From NCBI GenBank assembly GCA_007570785.1, contig ML660201.1, positions 50,004,316-50,068,315 on the forward strand: a DNA stretch of 64,000 nucleotides, given 5' to 3'. Within the stretch, counting starts at the first letter, position 1, and every line of letters begins with the position of its first letter. Below are positions 34,701 through 46,700 of the stretch, one piece after another. The position numbers and the translations under genes were made by a program. Origin of the DNA: Antilocapra americana (Eukaryota; Chordata; Mammalia; Artiodactyla; Antilocapridae). The notes beneath the pieces are model-generated. The model had not been told where the DNA came from. It searched no databases and saw only the letters and a program-made list of their open reading frames with translations.

Positions 34701-37700
34701 CTTTCAACCTCAATAGCTAAACACATGCTCTAAATCTCCAATTAGTAGACAGAATCAACAGGAAACTCCCAACTAGTAATCCCCTGACACCAAACAGAAG
34801 GGCCATCCTTACACAAAGTGAAAGAATCAGTCCCAGTGGGAACCTAGAACGAAGGGAACCCTCCTTCTCTGTTGGCAGAAATGTAAATTGGCAGGCCTAC
34901 TATGCAGAACATTTTGGAGGTTGGTCAAAAATTCAGAAAGTGAGGTTATCACAGTCAACTCAGAAGAAGCCCTTTGAGTACAGGGCCTGCAGACAACCGA
35001 ACTCCAAAGATAACTGTACCTCCAACTCCTCTGCATCATCATTCACAAACACAAAAATGACTGAACAAATACCAAAGACAGGTGAACTGGTAAAAATCGT
35101 GGTACAGATGTAGTGAAATCACTTCCTCATCCATGGAGACAAAGGAAAAATGTCAATTGCAGCCATGTGGATGGACCCAGGGAGGATCCCATGAACCATC
35201 TAATACAGACTGAGAAATATTTAGTGATTTCCATAATACGTGTAATCTACACAGTGTTAGAGGTGAACTTCAAAGAGAAAGAGTCTCAGTGAAGAAGAAA
35301 AAAAACAAAAGGAAGTGTCCGTGCAGTAGAGTGGGCGGGCACCTGGGAAGACTGGGGCTCACACGTAACCGCCTCTTGGTCAAGTAATCCTCAGGAGCCT
35401 ACGCAGCGCAGAGAGAACGCCAGGGCACGCTGCGTCCTAAGCTGTGCCGCCTCGGAGTAAAGTAATCCACAGGAGCCTACGCAGTGCAGAGAGAACGCAA
35501 GTGCATGCTAAAGGATCTAAGAGACCTCAGGTGTGTACGTGTGTACAGGTGACCAGCACCCAGTATTCTGACACTGACACAGAAAAGGAAAACCTAGAAG
35601 AGTATTGTCTGGTGTGCTGCGATGAGGCCTCTGAAATCTGGTGTAACGTCCATCCCTGGAGCCCGAGCTGGCTGGGAAACACGGCTGAGGCGGCTAGGGG
35701 CCGAGGGAGCTGGGAGGGAGGGACCCGCAATGACGCCCTCTTGGACCTGAGTGTCTGCTCCCTCTGGAAGGCACCACGATCACCAGGTACGGGGGGGGGG
35801 GGGGATGCAGAACGTTAAACACGCTGAGTGCACCCAAAAGAGGAGTCCTGCGGCCGGGAAGAGGTCCGTAAAGTCCCGGGTCTCCACGGCTCTTGGTGCA
35901 GGGCTTTCCAACTCCAGCATCTGTCTGGAGACTCAGCCCCTCCCACATCGGTCAGTCCCCTACGTACTGGGGTTCTGCAGGAGTTGCTGTTTTGGGTGCT
36001 GAAGGGTGGGGAGGAGAAAGAAAGGAGAAGGAAGCCCTTCGGTGCGTGTGCTGGCACATACCGTCCCCTTGACAGCCCAGGAACATGGCTTTTCCTAAGC
36101 TTCTGGAGGCTGCAGTAACCACAGTCGGTCAGGAAGAAACGTTGCTTCCTTGTTGCCGTTTTCCATAACAAGAACTTTAAATCTGGTGCTTAAGGAAGGG
36201 TCATATTCAAAAGGCGTGTTGGGTTCTAAATGATACCTGCTGTCAATTCATGACTTTGGGGAGGTAACGTAATAACCATGAAAAAGGCCCACTTTTAATA
36301 AGGCAATTTCAAAAGGTACATTTTACTCAGTGTGGAAAGAAAAGTCACACTAAAGATGTTCAACCTATTATCAGAGAAATTTAAATCAAGGTGTAGAAAT
36401 AACAAATGCAGGAAGAGTGTTCAGAGAAGATGGAACCCTTGGAAGAGGCTGCAGAAGTGCGGTATGGGAACAGCCTTACTGAGAACAGAATGAGGCTCCG
36501 CAAAATCAAGCTGGATGTATTACTGGGCCATTTCAGTCTTTGGCGAACAGACACAGAAAGGTATAACTGGAAAAGGCATGTGCCTGACTACTGCCTCATC
36601 TGTGCAGCGGACCCCTGAGATACAGAATGTCCTTCTGGTGGCCCAGATGGATGCGGTCTGTGTGAGGGGTGGATTGGGAATTTAGGGTTAGCAGATGGGA
36701 GCTGCTATACACAGAAGGGATTAACAAGGTCCTACTGTAGAGCCCAGGTGACTCCGTCTTTAAAAAAAAAAAAAAAGGAGCCGCCATCTTGTGGTCAAGG
36801 GCAACTCCCAAGTTCCTAGAATAACCATAAAATAGTCCAGCCCCTTACCCCATGTCACTACCCTAGACATGACCAATCACCACACACCGGGGAGTGCCAA
36901 AAATACACCAATTAGGAGGTTGTGATGAAAAATACCATCAGAAACTAAGGCACGAAAAGTCCACCAATGGCTGTTTTATAAATTTCGAAAACTCCCTCAC
37001 CCTGCCCCCAAACTATAAAAATGCCTATCTGCTGTTACTCGGGGCTCTCCTACCTAAGCCGGTGCGTCGGTGGGGGTGGAAGCCCCTGCTCGAACTTGAA
37101 TAAAAGACCCTCGTGTGTTTACAGCAGAATCGGCTCCGGAGGTGGTCTTTGGGGGATCTATAGTCTGGGCACAGCACTACCACAGAACAGAGGGAACTAC
37201 ATCCAGTATTTTGCCATAAACCATAAGGCCAAGGAACATGAAAGAAATACGTGTCACTGAACGACTGTGCTGTGCAGCAGAAATCAGCAACACCGCAGAT
37301 CAGCGACACACCTCAGTTAACAGCAACAAGGACACCATGCTGAGGAACACGCCCCTCACCAAACCCAGTCTTTCACAAGTCTCCTTCTAGGAGCCCTAGA
37401 ACAGTCCGTTCATTGAGACAGAGAGCGCAGTGAGGGTGGCTGGCTGCTGGCAGAGAGGCGGTGGTTTGAACAGCCCAGGATTTCAGTTTGGGCTGATGGC
37501 AGCGGCCACCGCACAATGCGGACGTCGCTTCTTTTAAAACACCTTTTCGCTTGTACTGGGGTGTAGCTCGTTAACACTGCTGCAACAACTTCAGCTGGAC
37601 AGCAAGGGGCCCTGCCATACACATGGGTGTATCCATTCTCCCCAAACTCCCCTCCAGGCAACACGTATACTTAACACCCCTGAACTGTACACTTAAAAAC

Positions 37701-40700
37701 GGCGAAGGTGGTGTGCTCTGTGAAATGTGCTTCGCACATAACTAGACGTGACCGCGGAGATACGGCTGTCAAATGATCAGGGTCACCATCTGCCAGGGTG
37801 GTGGCTCTGGGCGACCCTGGGGCTGGTCACTGGCTACACCACCAGAGCGCCTCATGACTGCCACGCAAGCCAGATCGCCTGTGTCAGCCTCTTTCCTGTC
37901 TGCGTAAGGGGGACACACCATCCCTTGCAGGTGGGTGCATGGGGGTCGTAAGAACTGATGACGTCAATGAAAGACATGCTGCAGTGTCTTCCTTCAGGTT
38001 CCTCCCAAGCCTGCGGTTAGATGGAAGATTCAACTGCGCCCTCTAGTGGGCAGAGTAAAAACAGGGCCCTTAGGGTGCATGGACCTCACTGTCCTTGGAC
38101 CACAAGGAGATCCAAGCAGTCAGTCTAAAGGAGATCAGTCCTGAATATTCGCTGGAAGCACAGATGCTGAAGCTGAAGCCCCAGTACTTTGGCCACTTGA
38201 TGCGAAGAACTGACTCAATGGAAAAGACCCTGATGCTGAGAAGGATTGAAGGCGGGAGAAGGGACGACAGAGGATGAGATGGCTGGATGGCATCACCAAC
38301 TTGAAGGACATGAGTTTGAGCAAGCTCTGGGAGTTGGTGATAGACAGGGAGGCCTAGTGTGCTGCAGGCCATGGGGTCACCAAGAGCTGGACACGACTGA
38401 GCGACTGAACTGACCTTATTGTCTCCACCTGAGACCGCCAGGATGTTGGCTGTGATGGACCAGCTGACGTGCCATACAACATCGCTGAACTTGTGCAGCA
38501 GTTTGGGAGACCACGTATTGCCCGAGGCATCGTCACAGGTCCAGATGAACACTCGACCATCCTGGGAAAAGAGGCGAGGGTCAGGAGACGGGGGCAGCAA
38601 TCCCCCTGGTGACATATCCATCTGGATCTGCACTGGACCTCTGCAGGAACAGGGTGAGGGAATCAGGGCAAACCACAGCTGAAGACCGCCCAGGTATTCC
38701 CAGCGCTGACAACCAATGTCCAGCGCCCAGCACCCTTGCCTCTACCCCTTCAGCCCAGGAACACACCTCCAGTTGGTCAGGAGTCTCCCAGGCCCTTTTC
38801 CTCATATTGGTTTCAGGTATGGACTTAGTCAGCATTGCTATTTCTCAAATTTTCCCTACACGTGCCAAGTCATCTCCTGGTTTTGGTTTCCAGCAGCCCT
38901 GTACTTTCTCAATGGAATGCGTGTAGGTGTTTAAAAAGCCAAGCTCAGAGAATGAGAAGGGACCAAAAAAAACACACAAAAATAAATACACACAAAAAAC
39001 AAACCAAAATTATCTTTTACATCATTTGAGCCTCATACTTGGTCCTCTCGAATTTAGGACCTAGTAGAACAGGCTCAGAGGAGGGCACGGCAAACCCACT
39101 CCAATCTTCTTGCTTGGAGAATTCCATGGACAGAGGAGCCTGGCACGTTGTAATCCACAGGGTCACACCAGAGTCGGACACAACTGAAGCAACTTAGAAC
39201 ACATGCACGCACAAGAACAGCTCAAATGATGTAAAAGGCCTGGCTCAACTTGCATCTTCGGTCAAAGCGTTAAGTCACTTCAGTCCTGTCTGACTCTGCA
39301 ACTCCATGGGCTGTAGCCCGCCAGGCTCCTCTGTCCTTGGGATTCTCCAGGTAAGAAGACTGGAGTGGGTTGTCATGCTGTTCTCCAAGGCATCTTCCTG
39401 ACCCAGGGATAGAACTCAGGGTCTCTCTCATTGCAGGCTTTCTTTACCATCTGAACCACCAGGGAAGCCCCCTCATCTTGGATGAGTGAAGTGAAAGTCA
39501 CTCAGTTGTGTTTAACTTTTTGCGACCTCATGGACTGTACAGTCCATGGAATTCCCCAGGCCAGAATCCTGGAGTGGGTAGCCTTTCCCTTCTGCTGGGG
39601 ATTTTCCCAACCCAAGAATCAACTTGCGGTCTCTAGCATTGCTGGTGGATTCTTTACCAGCTGAGCCACAAGGGAAGTCCAAGAATACTGGGGTGGGTAG
39701 CCTATCCCTTCTATAGCAGATCTTCCCAACCCAAGAATCAACCTGAGGTCTCTAGCATTGCAGGCAGATTCTCTACCAGCTGAGCTATCAGGGAAGACCT
39801 CATCTTGGGTGGTGGCTTATAATTCAAGGCTTGTCCTGGATCTTCTGTTTTCTGCCGAGAAACATGAGCAGGGAGACGAGCCCAAGCTCTTGGATTTCCC
39901 AGTGATCCTGGTCCTTGCTTGGGAACACTCTTAAAGTGATGCCTGGGTAGCTCCAATGCCTATCCATAAAAGGGTCAGGATGGGCAACTAGTCCTGAGCC
40001 TGGTCTTGCTCTTGGCTCAGTGGAAGAAAGCCACTGTGGCTTCTGGTCAAGACCTCACTGTGACATGACCAGGCTCCAGAAGCTCTCTTATTTGCAGCGG
40101 TCCACAGGTCCCTGCCTCCTGCGCTTCCAAGGACTTCCCCCAGGGGACTGTCAGGGCCGGGGGATGCCTGCGTGGGTCTGAACTGACCTGAGAGCAGCTG
40201 GCGATGGTGCTGGTGGGCAGGCCGATGGAGGGGGCCCAGGCCACATCTCGGACCCAGTCACTGTGGGCTTCCAACTTCTGCTCCTCCTTCCACTGGCCGT
40301 CCTCCTCCTCCCTAGCAAGGGAGGCGGGAGGGAGAATCCAGCAGGCAGAGCCCAGGCGCCACTCCCTCCCCTCCCTCCCCCGCCCGCCCCAAGGGCTCCA
40401 CAGGGGTGCAGAAGCTGCTCCATCTTTCTGATAGCATTTGTTGAGTCAAATGACAGCACTGAGGAAGAGTCAAAGTGCCCGAGGAAAGGGCAAGTTTTTG
40501 GCCTTTTTTTTTTAAATAAAGGATGTCCTCTGACAGACTGAAGACAGTATTCATTGGGCAGAAAGCGAAAAGGTGACTCTGTTTCTGGTGAACTGAGGCT
40601 GAGTCATGGGAGACAGGGTAGAAGATTCCCCTTGAGAAGTTCACCAACCCCACTTACTTCCACAGTTTGATGAGGTTGTCGCAGCCGCCTGATGCAAACT

Positions 40701-43700
40701 TCTTGATGTAGTTGGGCTTCTGCCCGGATGGCTGGTCTATGAGGCTTCCAGGCACGACAGCAGGGGCCCAGCTGACAGCATTGCAGCCGATCTGGAAGGA
40801 GAGGGATGCGTGCGGACTCTGCCCCTTGGCTTCTGCAGACCCAGGTTGGTGATCCTCTCTACAGCTCTCAGGACTGGACTACACAGGACAGCTCCTTCAA
40901 TGAACTAAGGGTCAGCCACCTAGAACTCTACTCCAAGAATTCCTTACAGCGCGTGGATTTTTCAGCAACATGCATTTTAAGTAGGAAGCAGGGACTCTCA
41001 GGAATTTAAAAAACAGAACATATCCCAAATATCCGAAGGGAGAGTACAGATTTCAGAAAACCACACAAAGTAAATACATGGATTCATGGATTACTCTGAA
41101 GTACTCTTTTTTTCACTCCCAGGTCAAAAAATAAAACGACCGTTTACCCAAGAAGCCCTGTCGTTTATGCCTTACTTGAATCACAGCTTCTCTTCCCCCT
41201 AAGTAAACATTATTCTGATTTCTCTTTTTTTGCACATTTGTCACCCAAATGTGCATTCCGAGGCACCAGTTTAGTTTTGCTGTTAAAAAAAATTTTTAAT
41301 TGCAGTATTCTCTTTTTTATTGAAATAATAGTTGATTTGCAAGACTGTGTTAGTTTCAGGTGTACAGCAAAGTGACACAGTTACATATGTTTTTTCAGAT
41401 TTCTGTCCATTGTTAAGTTATTAATACTACAAGATACTGAATAGAGTTCCCTGTGCTATAGAGTAATTCCTTGTTGGTTATTATTTTTATATAGTAGTGT
41501 GTATATGTTAATCACAAATTGCTAATTTATCCCCCCCCCTTTCCCTTTGGTAACCATGAGTTTGTTTTCCTTTTTTTGGTTACGCTGTGCCACATGTGGG
41601 ATCTTAGTTTCCCAACCAGGGATTAAACCCATGCCCCCTGCACTGGGAGCACAGTCTTAACCAACGGACCGCCAGGGAAGTCCCCTAAGTTTGCTTTCTA
41701 TGTCTGTGAGGCTGTGCTTTACAGCAGTTTTTAAGATTCCACATGTAAGAGATGTCATATGATGTCTGTCCTTCTCTGCTTGATCTCTGTAATAAGCTCC
41801 AGGTCCACCCATGTTGCTGCAATGGCATCCTTTTGCTCGTTTTACGGCTGAGTCACATCCCTCTGTGTGAGTGTGCACCACATCACCTTCATCCACTCCT
41901 CTCCTGACGGACATTCAGACTGGTCCCATGTCTTGGCTAACACAGTGCTGCTGTGAGCAATGAGGTGCGCGTGTCTCTTCAGATTGGAGCTTTCACTCTT
42001 TCTGGATAGGTGCCCAGGAACAGGACATATACCCCACATATGTACCCCACCTATGTCCCACATACGGCAGCTCTGTTTAGTTTTTAGAGGCGCCTCCACA
42101 CTGTCCTCCATACTGGCCACATCGACCTGCATTTCCACCAACAGCATAGGACGTTTCTTTCCCTTTCTCCACATCCTCCCTAGCATTTATTTTGGAGACT
42201 TTTTGAGGATGTTTATTCTGACCAGTGTGAGTAAAAACGTTTTTTTTTTTTTTTTATGTTTCTTGCATCTCTCATTTATAGATTTCCCCCATGACTTTAC
42301 TGATCAGATTCGGCTTTGTTCAGGTGTATTCCTTCAGCAGGAAGCATATGATCTCAGACTGTCTCTTTATATGCTATTACCATGTCAATAATTTTTAAGC
42401 CTCTTTTAATTCACTGGGCATTACAAAATGGTGATACTGTCATTCTGTTCCTTTCTTTGTCATTCATTACAAGGAATACTCTACACAGGGGCAATTTCAT
42501 TTATTAATATTTGCTTCCCCACAGGGGTAAAGATCAGGTAAGAAAGGGAGGATAAACATTTAATCCCTTCTCAACCAGTTTCTTGTCATGCTTCAAAGAT
42601 GACTGATTCTTTTTTATCAAATAAGTATCAGGAGGAAGGCATGGATTTAAGCATATTTGATGGGTTTCAGTTCATTGCAATCATTCTAATTTTTTACACT
42701 CAAACTGCCCATCTTTGGCACTGTGAGCCTGTTCAAGATGGCTCCTTTGACATAATCTTAGTATGTCTGTCACTGATTTCTCTTCTATCTGGTATAATAA
42801 GATGTTTGTACCTTTCCTGCCTCAAACCTGGAATCGGCCACTTCCTGAAAGAGCTCTGGATTCTTTCAGTGAGAAACTACTTCAAGTGTACTTGTGGTGC
42901 TAAGGACACTCACTGATAGATGATCATTCGTTTTATTTCATTTAACACACAGCAGACTGGTCTCAATAATAATATCACCAATATGATAACAGTAGTAGCT
43001 GCATCAGTCCATGGGGTTGCAAAGAGTCAGACATGACTCAGCAACTTAAGGACTCCATTCTCCCATAGTTTTTTGGGGTAAGTGTTTTTGTGTGGATGGT
43101 ACCAACATTAAGAAGTCTAGATCTCCAGCTGCTTGTGCTGCACATCATTTTTTAATAGTTATACTCTATCTTAGCCAAGCACATGACCAGGACCTCATTC
43201 AGTTTTAGTTCTTTACAACTAAATGTATATTTATTTGGATGCCCTTCTAGCCATTTTTGTCTAAAACTTATTCTCTAGTAGATACCTCAGGAAGGGCTCA
43301 TGGAAACAATAATCCTTGAGGTTTTGCATACTGGTAACAATTTGCATTCTTTACACTCCTAATTGGAAAGACAGCTTTGAGATCTAACTGATGTTAACAG
43401 CACATAAACTGCACAAGCTGATTAACTTTGACATCAGCATATTCTGTAAAGGCATCACTAAAATCAAGATATCAAATGAATCTAAAGGTGCTGAAAGAAA
43501 AAAAAAAAAACCCTTCCAAGCAAGGCAATGCCAAAGAATGCTCAAACTGCCGCACAATTGCACGCTAGTAAAGTAATATTTAAAATTCTCCAAGCCAGGC
43601 TTCAGCAATACATGAACCGTGAAATTCCAGATATTCAAGCTGCTTTTAGAAAAGGCAGAGGAACTGGAAATCAAATTGCCAACATCCACGGGATCATTGA

Positions 43701-46700
43701 AAAAGCAAAAGAGTTCCAGAAAAACGTCTATTTCTGCTTTATTGACTATGCCAAAGCCTTTGACTGTGTGGATCACAATAAACTGTGGAAAATTCCTCAA
43801 GAGATGGGCATACCAGACCACCTGACCTGTCTCTTGAGAAACCTGTATGCAGGTCAGGAAGCAACCGTTAGAACTGGACATGGAACAACAGACTGGTTCC
43901 AAATAGGAAAAAGAGTATGTCAAGGCTGTATATTGTCACCCTGCTTATTTAACTTATATGCAGAGTACATCATGAGAAACGCTGGGCTGGAAGAAACACA
44001 AGCTGGAATCAAGACTGCCGGGAGAAATATCAATAACCTCAGATATGCAGATGACACCACCCTTATGGCAGAAACTGAAGAACTAAAGAGCATCTTGATG
44101 AAAGTGAAAGGGGAGAGTGAAAAAGTTGGCTTAAAGCTCAACATGCAGAAAACTAAGAGCATGGCATCTGGTCCCATCACTTCATGGCAGATAGATGGGG
44201 AAACAGTGGCTGACTTTATTTTTCTGGGCTCCAAAATCACTGCAGATGGTGATCGCAGCCATGAAATTAAAAGATGCTTACTCCTAGACCAACCTAGACA
44301 GCATATTAAAAAGCAAAGACATTACTTTGCCAACAAAGGTCCATGTGGTCAAGGCTATGGTTTTTCCAGTGGTCATGTATGGATGTGAGAGTTAGACTAT
44401 AAAGAAAGCTGAGTACCGAAGAATTGATGCTTTTGAACTGTGGTGCTGGAGAAGATCTTGAGAGTCCCTTGGATTGCAAGGAGATCCCACCAGTCCATCC
44501 TAAAAGAGATCATCCTGGGTGTTCATTGGAAGGTCTGATGTTGAAGCTGAAACTCCAATACTTTGGCGACCTGATGCAAAGAGCTAACTCATTAGAAAAG
44601 ACCTTGATGCTGGGTGAGATTGAGGGCAGGAGCAGAAGGGGACGACAGAGGATGAGATGGTTGGATGGCATCACTGACTCAATGGACATGGGTTTGGGTG
44701 GGCTCCGGGAGTTGGTGTTGGACAGGGAAGCCTGGCGTGCTGCAGCTCATGGGGTAGCAAAGAGTCAGACACAACTGGGCAACTGAGCTGAACACACACA
44801 ACATAGGAGAACCAAAATGTATAAAGCAAATATTAATAGACTTGAAGGGGGACAGAGGCAGCAATATAGTAACAGTAGAGTTACGTCAATGGCTACATCA
44901 TCAGACAGAAAATGGCCTTACGGTACACATTAGACCAAAGCAACTTTACAGAGATATGGAGAATGCTCCACCCAAAGCAGCAGAATACAGACACGTCTCA
45001 CTGTACTGGATCTTGCTTCATTGTGCTTGAGTTGAGTTCTTCACAAACTGAAGGCTGTGGCAACCCAAAGTAGAGCAACTCAATTGGCGCCATTTTTCCA
45101 ACAGCATTTACTCACTTCCCATCTATGTGTCACATTTTGGTACTTCTTGCAATATTGCACACTTTTTCATTATTATATCCGTCTTGGTGATATGTGCTGA
45201 GTGATCTCTGATGTTACTAATGCTAATGTTGTTTATGACTTGCTAAAGGCTCATATGATGGTTGGCTTTTTTAGCAACGACGTGTTCTTTAAAGTATACA
45301 CACTGTTTTAGACAAAATGCTATTATTGCATACTTAGTAAACTAATATAGTTTACATTTAACTTTTACGTGCACTGGGACTTAAAAATTCACGTGACTCC
45401 TTTTTTGGTGTTATTTGCTTTATTGTGGTGGTCTGGAACGAAACCCACACTATCTCTGTGGTATGCCTGGAGCATTATCCAGGACAGATCTTATGTTAGG
45501 CCACAAAACAGTCTTAATAAATTTAAGATGACTGAATCCAGAGTCTCCCGTGGAGGTGTGGGTTGATAGTGGCCTGCCGTGGGGTCAAGGGCACTGAATA
45601 CAACAGTGCTGGCGTTAAGTCCTTTTGAAGGAGGTGGCCATTATCACCATTGTTTGCCACCACAGTTTGGCCCCAGTCCAAACAACAAGGAGGGAACACA
45701 GCCCTGCTCATCAACAGAGAATTGGATTAAAGCTATACTGAGCACAGCCCCACCCATCAGAACTAGACCCAGATCCCCCAGAGCCAGTCTGTCCCTTCAG
45801 GAAGCTTCCACAAGCCTACCCTTATCCATTAGAAGGGAGACAGTGAAAACCACAATCACAGAAAACTAAGCAAACTGATCACAAGGATGACAGCCTTGTC
45901 TAACTCAATGAAACTTGAGCCATGCCATGTAGGGCTGCCCAAAACGGACAGGTCATGATGGAGTTCTGACAAAAGGTGGTAGACTGGAGAAAGGAATGGC
46001 AAACCACTTCAGTAGTCTTGCCTTGAGGACTCCATGAATAGAACAAAAGGCAAAAAGATTTGACACTGAAAAACAAACTTGCCAGGTCAGTGGGTGCCCA
46101 ATATGCTACTTGAGAAGAGTGGAGAAACAGGTCCAGAAAGAATGGAGAGACAGAGTCAAAGCAAAAACCACACCCAGTTGTGGATGTGACTGGTGATGGA
46201 AGCAAAGCCCACTGCTGTAAAGAGCAATATTGCACTGGAACCTGGAATATTAGGTCCACGAATCAAGGCAAACTGGAAGTGGTCAAACAGGAGCTGGGAA
46301 GAGTGACCACTGACATTCTAGGGATCAGTGCACTGAGATGGACTGGAAGGGGCGAATGTAACTCAGATGACCAGTATACCTACTACTGTGGGCAAGGATC
46401 CCCTAGAAGAAATGGAGGAGTCCTCACAGTCAACGGAAGAGTCTGAAATGCAGTTCTTGGGTGCAATCTCAGAAACGACAGAATGATCTCTGTTCGTTTT
46501 CAAGGCAAACCTTTCAGTATCACAATAATCCAAGTCTATGCTCCAATCACTAATGCTTGAAGTTGAACGGTTCTATGATAACCTACAAGACCTTCTAGAA
46601 CTGACACTAAAAAAAGATGTCCTTTTCATCACAAGGGACTGGAATGCAAAAGCAGGAAGTCAAGAGATACCTGGAGTAACAGGCATACTTGGCCTTGGAG

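Larger units (their letters stand above)
20885..36600 (+). repeat. Tandem array 2 of the composite L1-tailed unit (three copies, one split)
   Basis: Three GC-rich modules alternate with L1-like 3' parts: copy 1 about 21,376-22,885; copy 2 about 22,886-23,540 continuing at 34,620-35,580; copy 3 about 35,581-36,600. Landmarks recur in each: 'gagctggctggga/taa' (21,441, 22,979, 35,667), 'caatgatgcc' or 'caatgacgcc' type, 'cccaggaaca' (21,783, 23,371, 36,077), a 'gccgcct' module (21,850, 23,437) and 'aaaatcgtggtacagat' (22,413, 35,091). The part before copy 1 (20,885-21,375) is a clear L1 3' end, with 'aacctattgtagcccagcag' and a final 'aataaa'. The period is about 1.5 kb. Copy 2 is interrupted by an L1. 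Confidence 0.8.

Noticed and set aside
35788..35803. Run of about 14 G as a possible G-quadruplex or special site
   Set aside because: A single homopolymer run inside a repeat unit; most likely slippage or a sequencing/assembly artefact.
40178..40190. Donor 'gtcagttcag' of another SEC13 exon as a second BovB-derived splice site
   Set aside because: Only about ten bases match the BovB tail, and the following sequence (40,177 downward) is not BovB, so this is chance similarity.
42599..42916. 105-codon + strand frame with a hydrophobic segment
   Set aside because: The DNA resembles an old L1 3' region, and similar hydrophobic frames recur from such repeats. There is no independent evidence of a gene.
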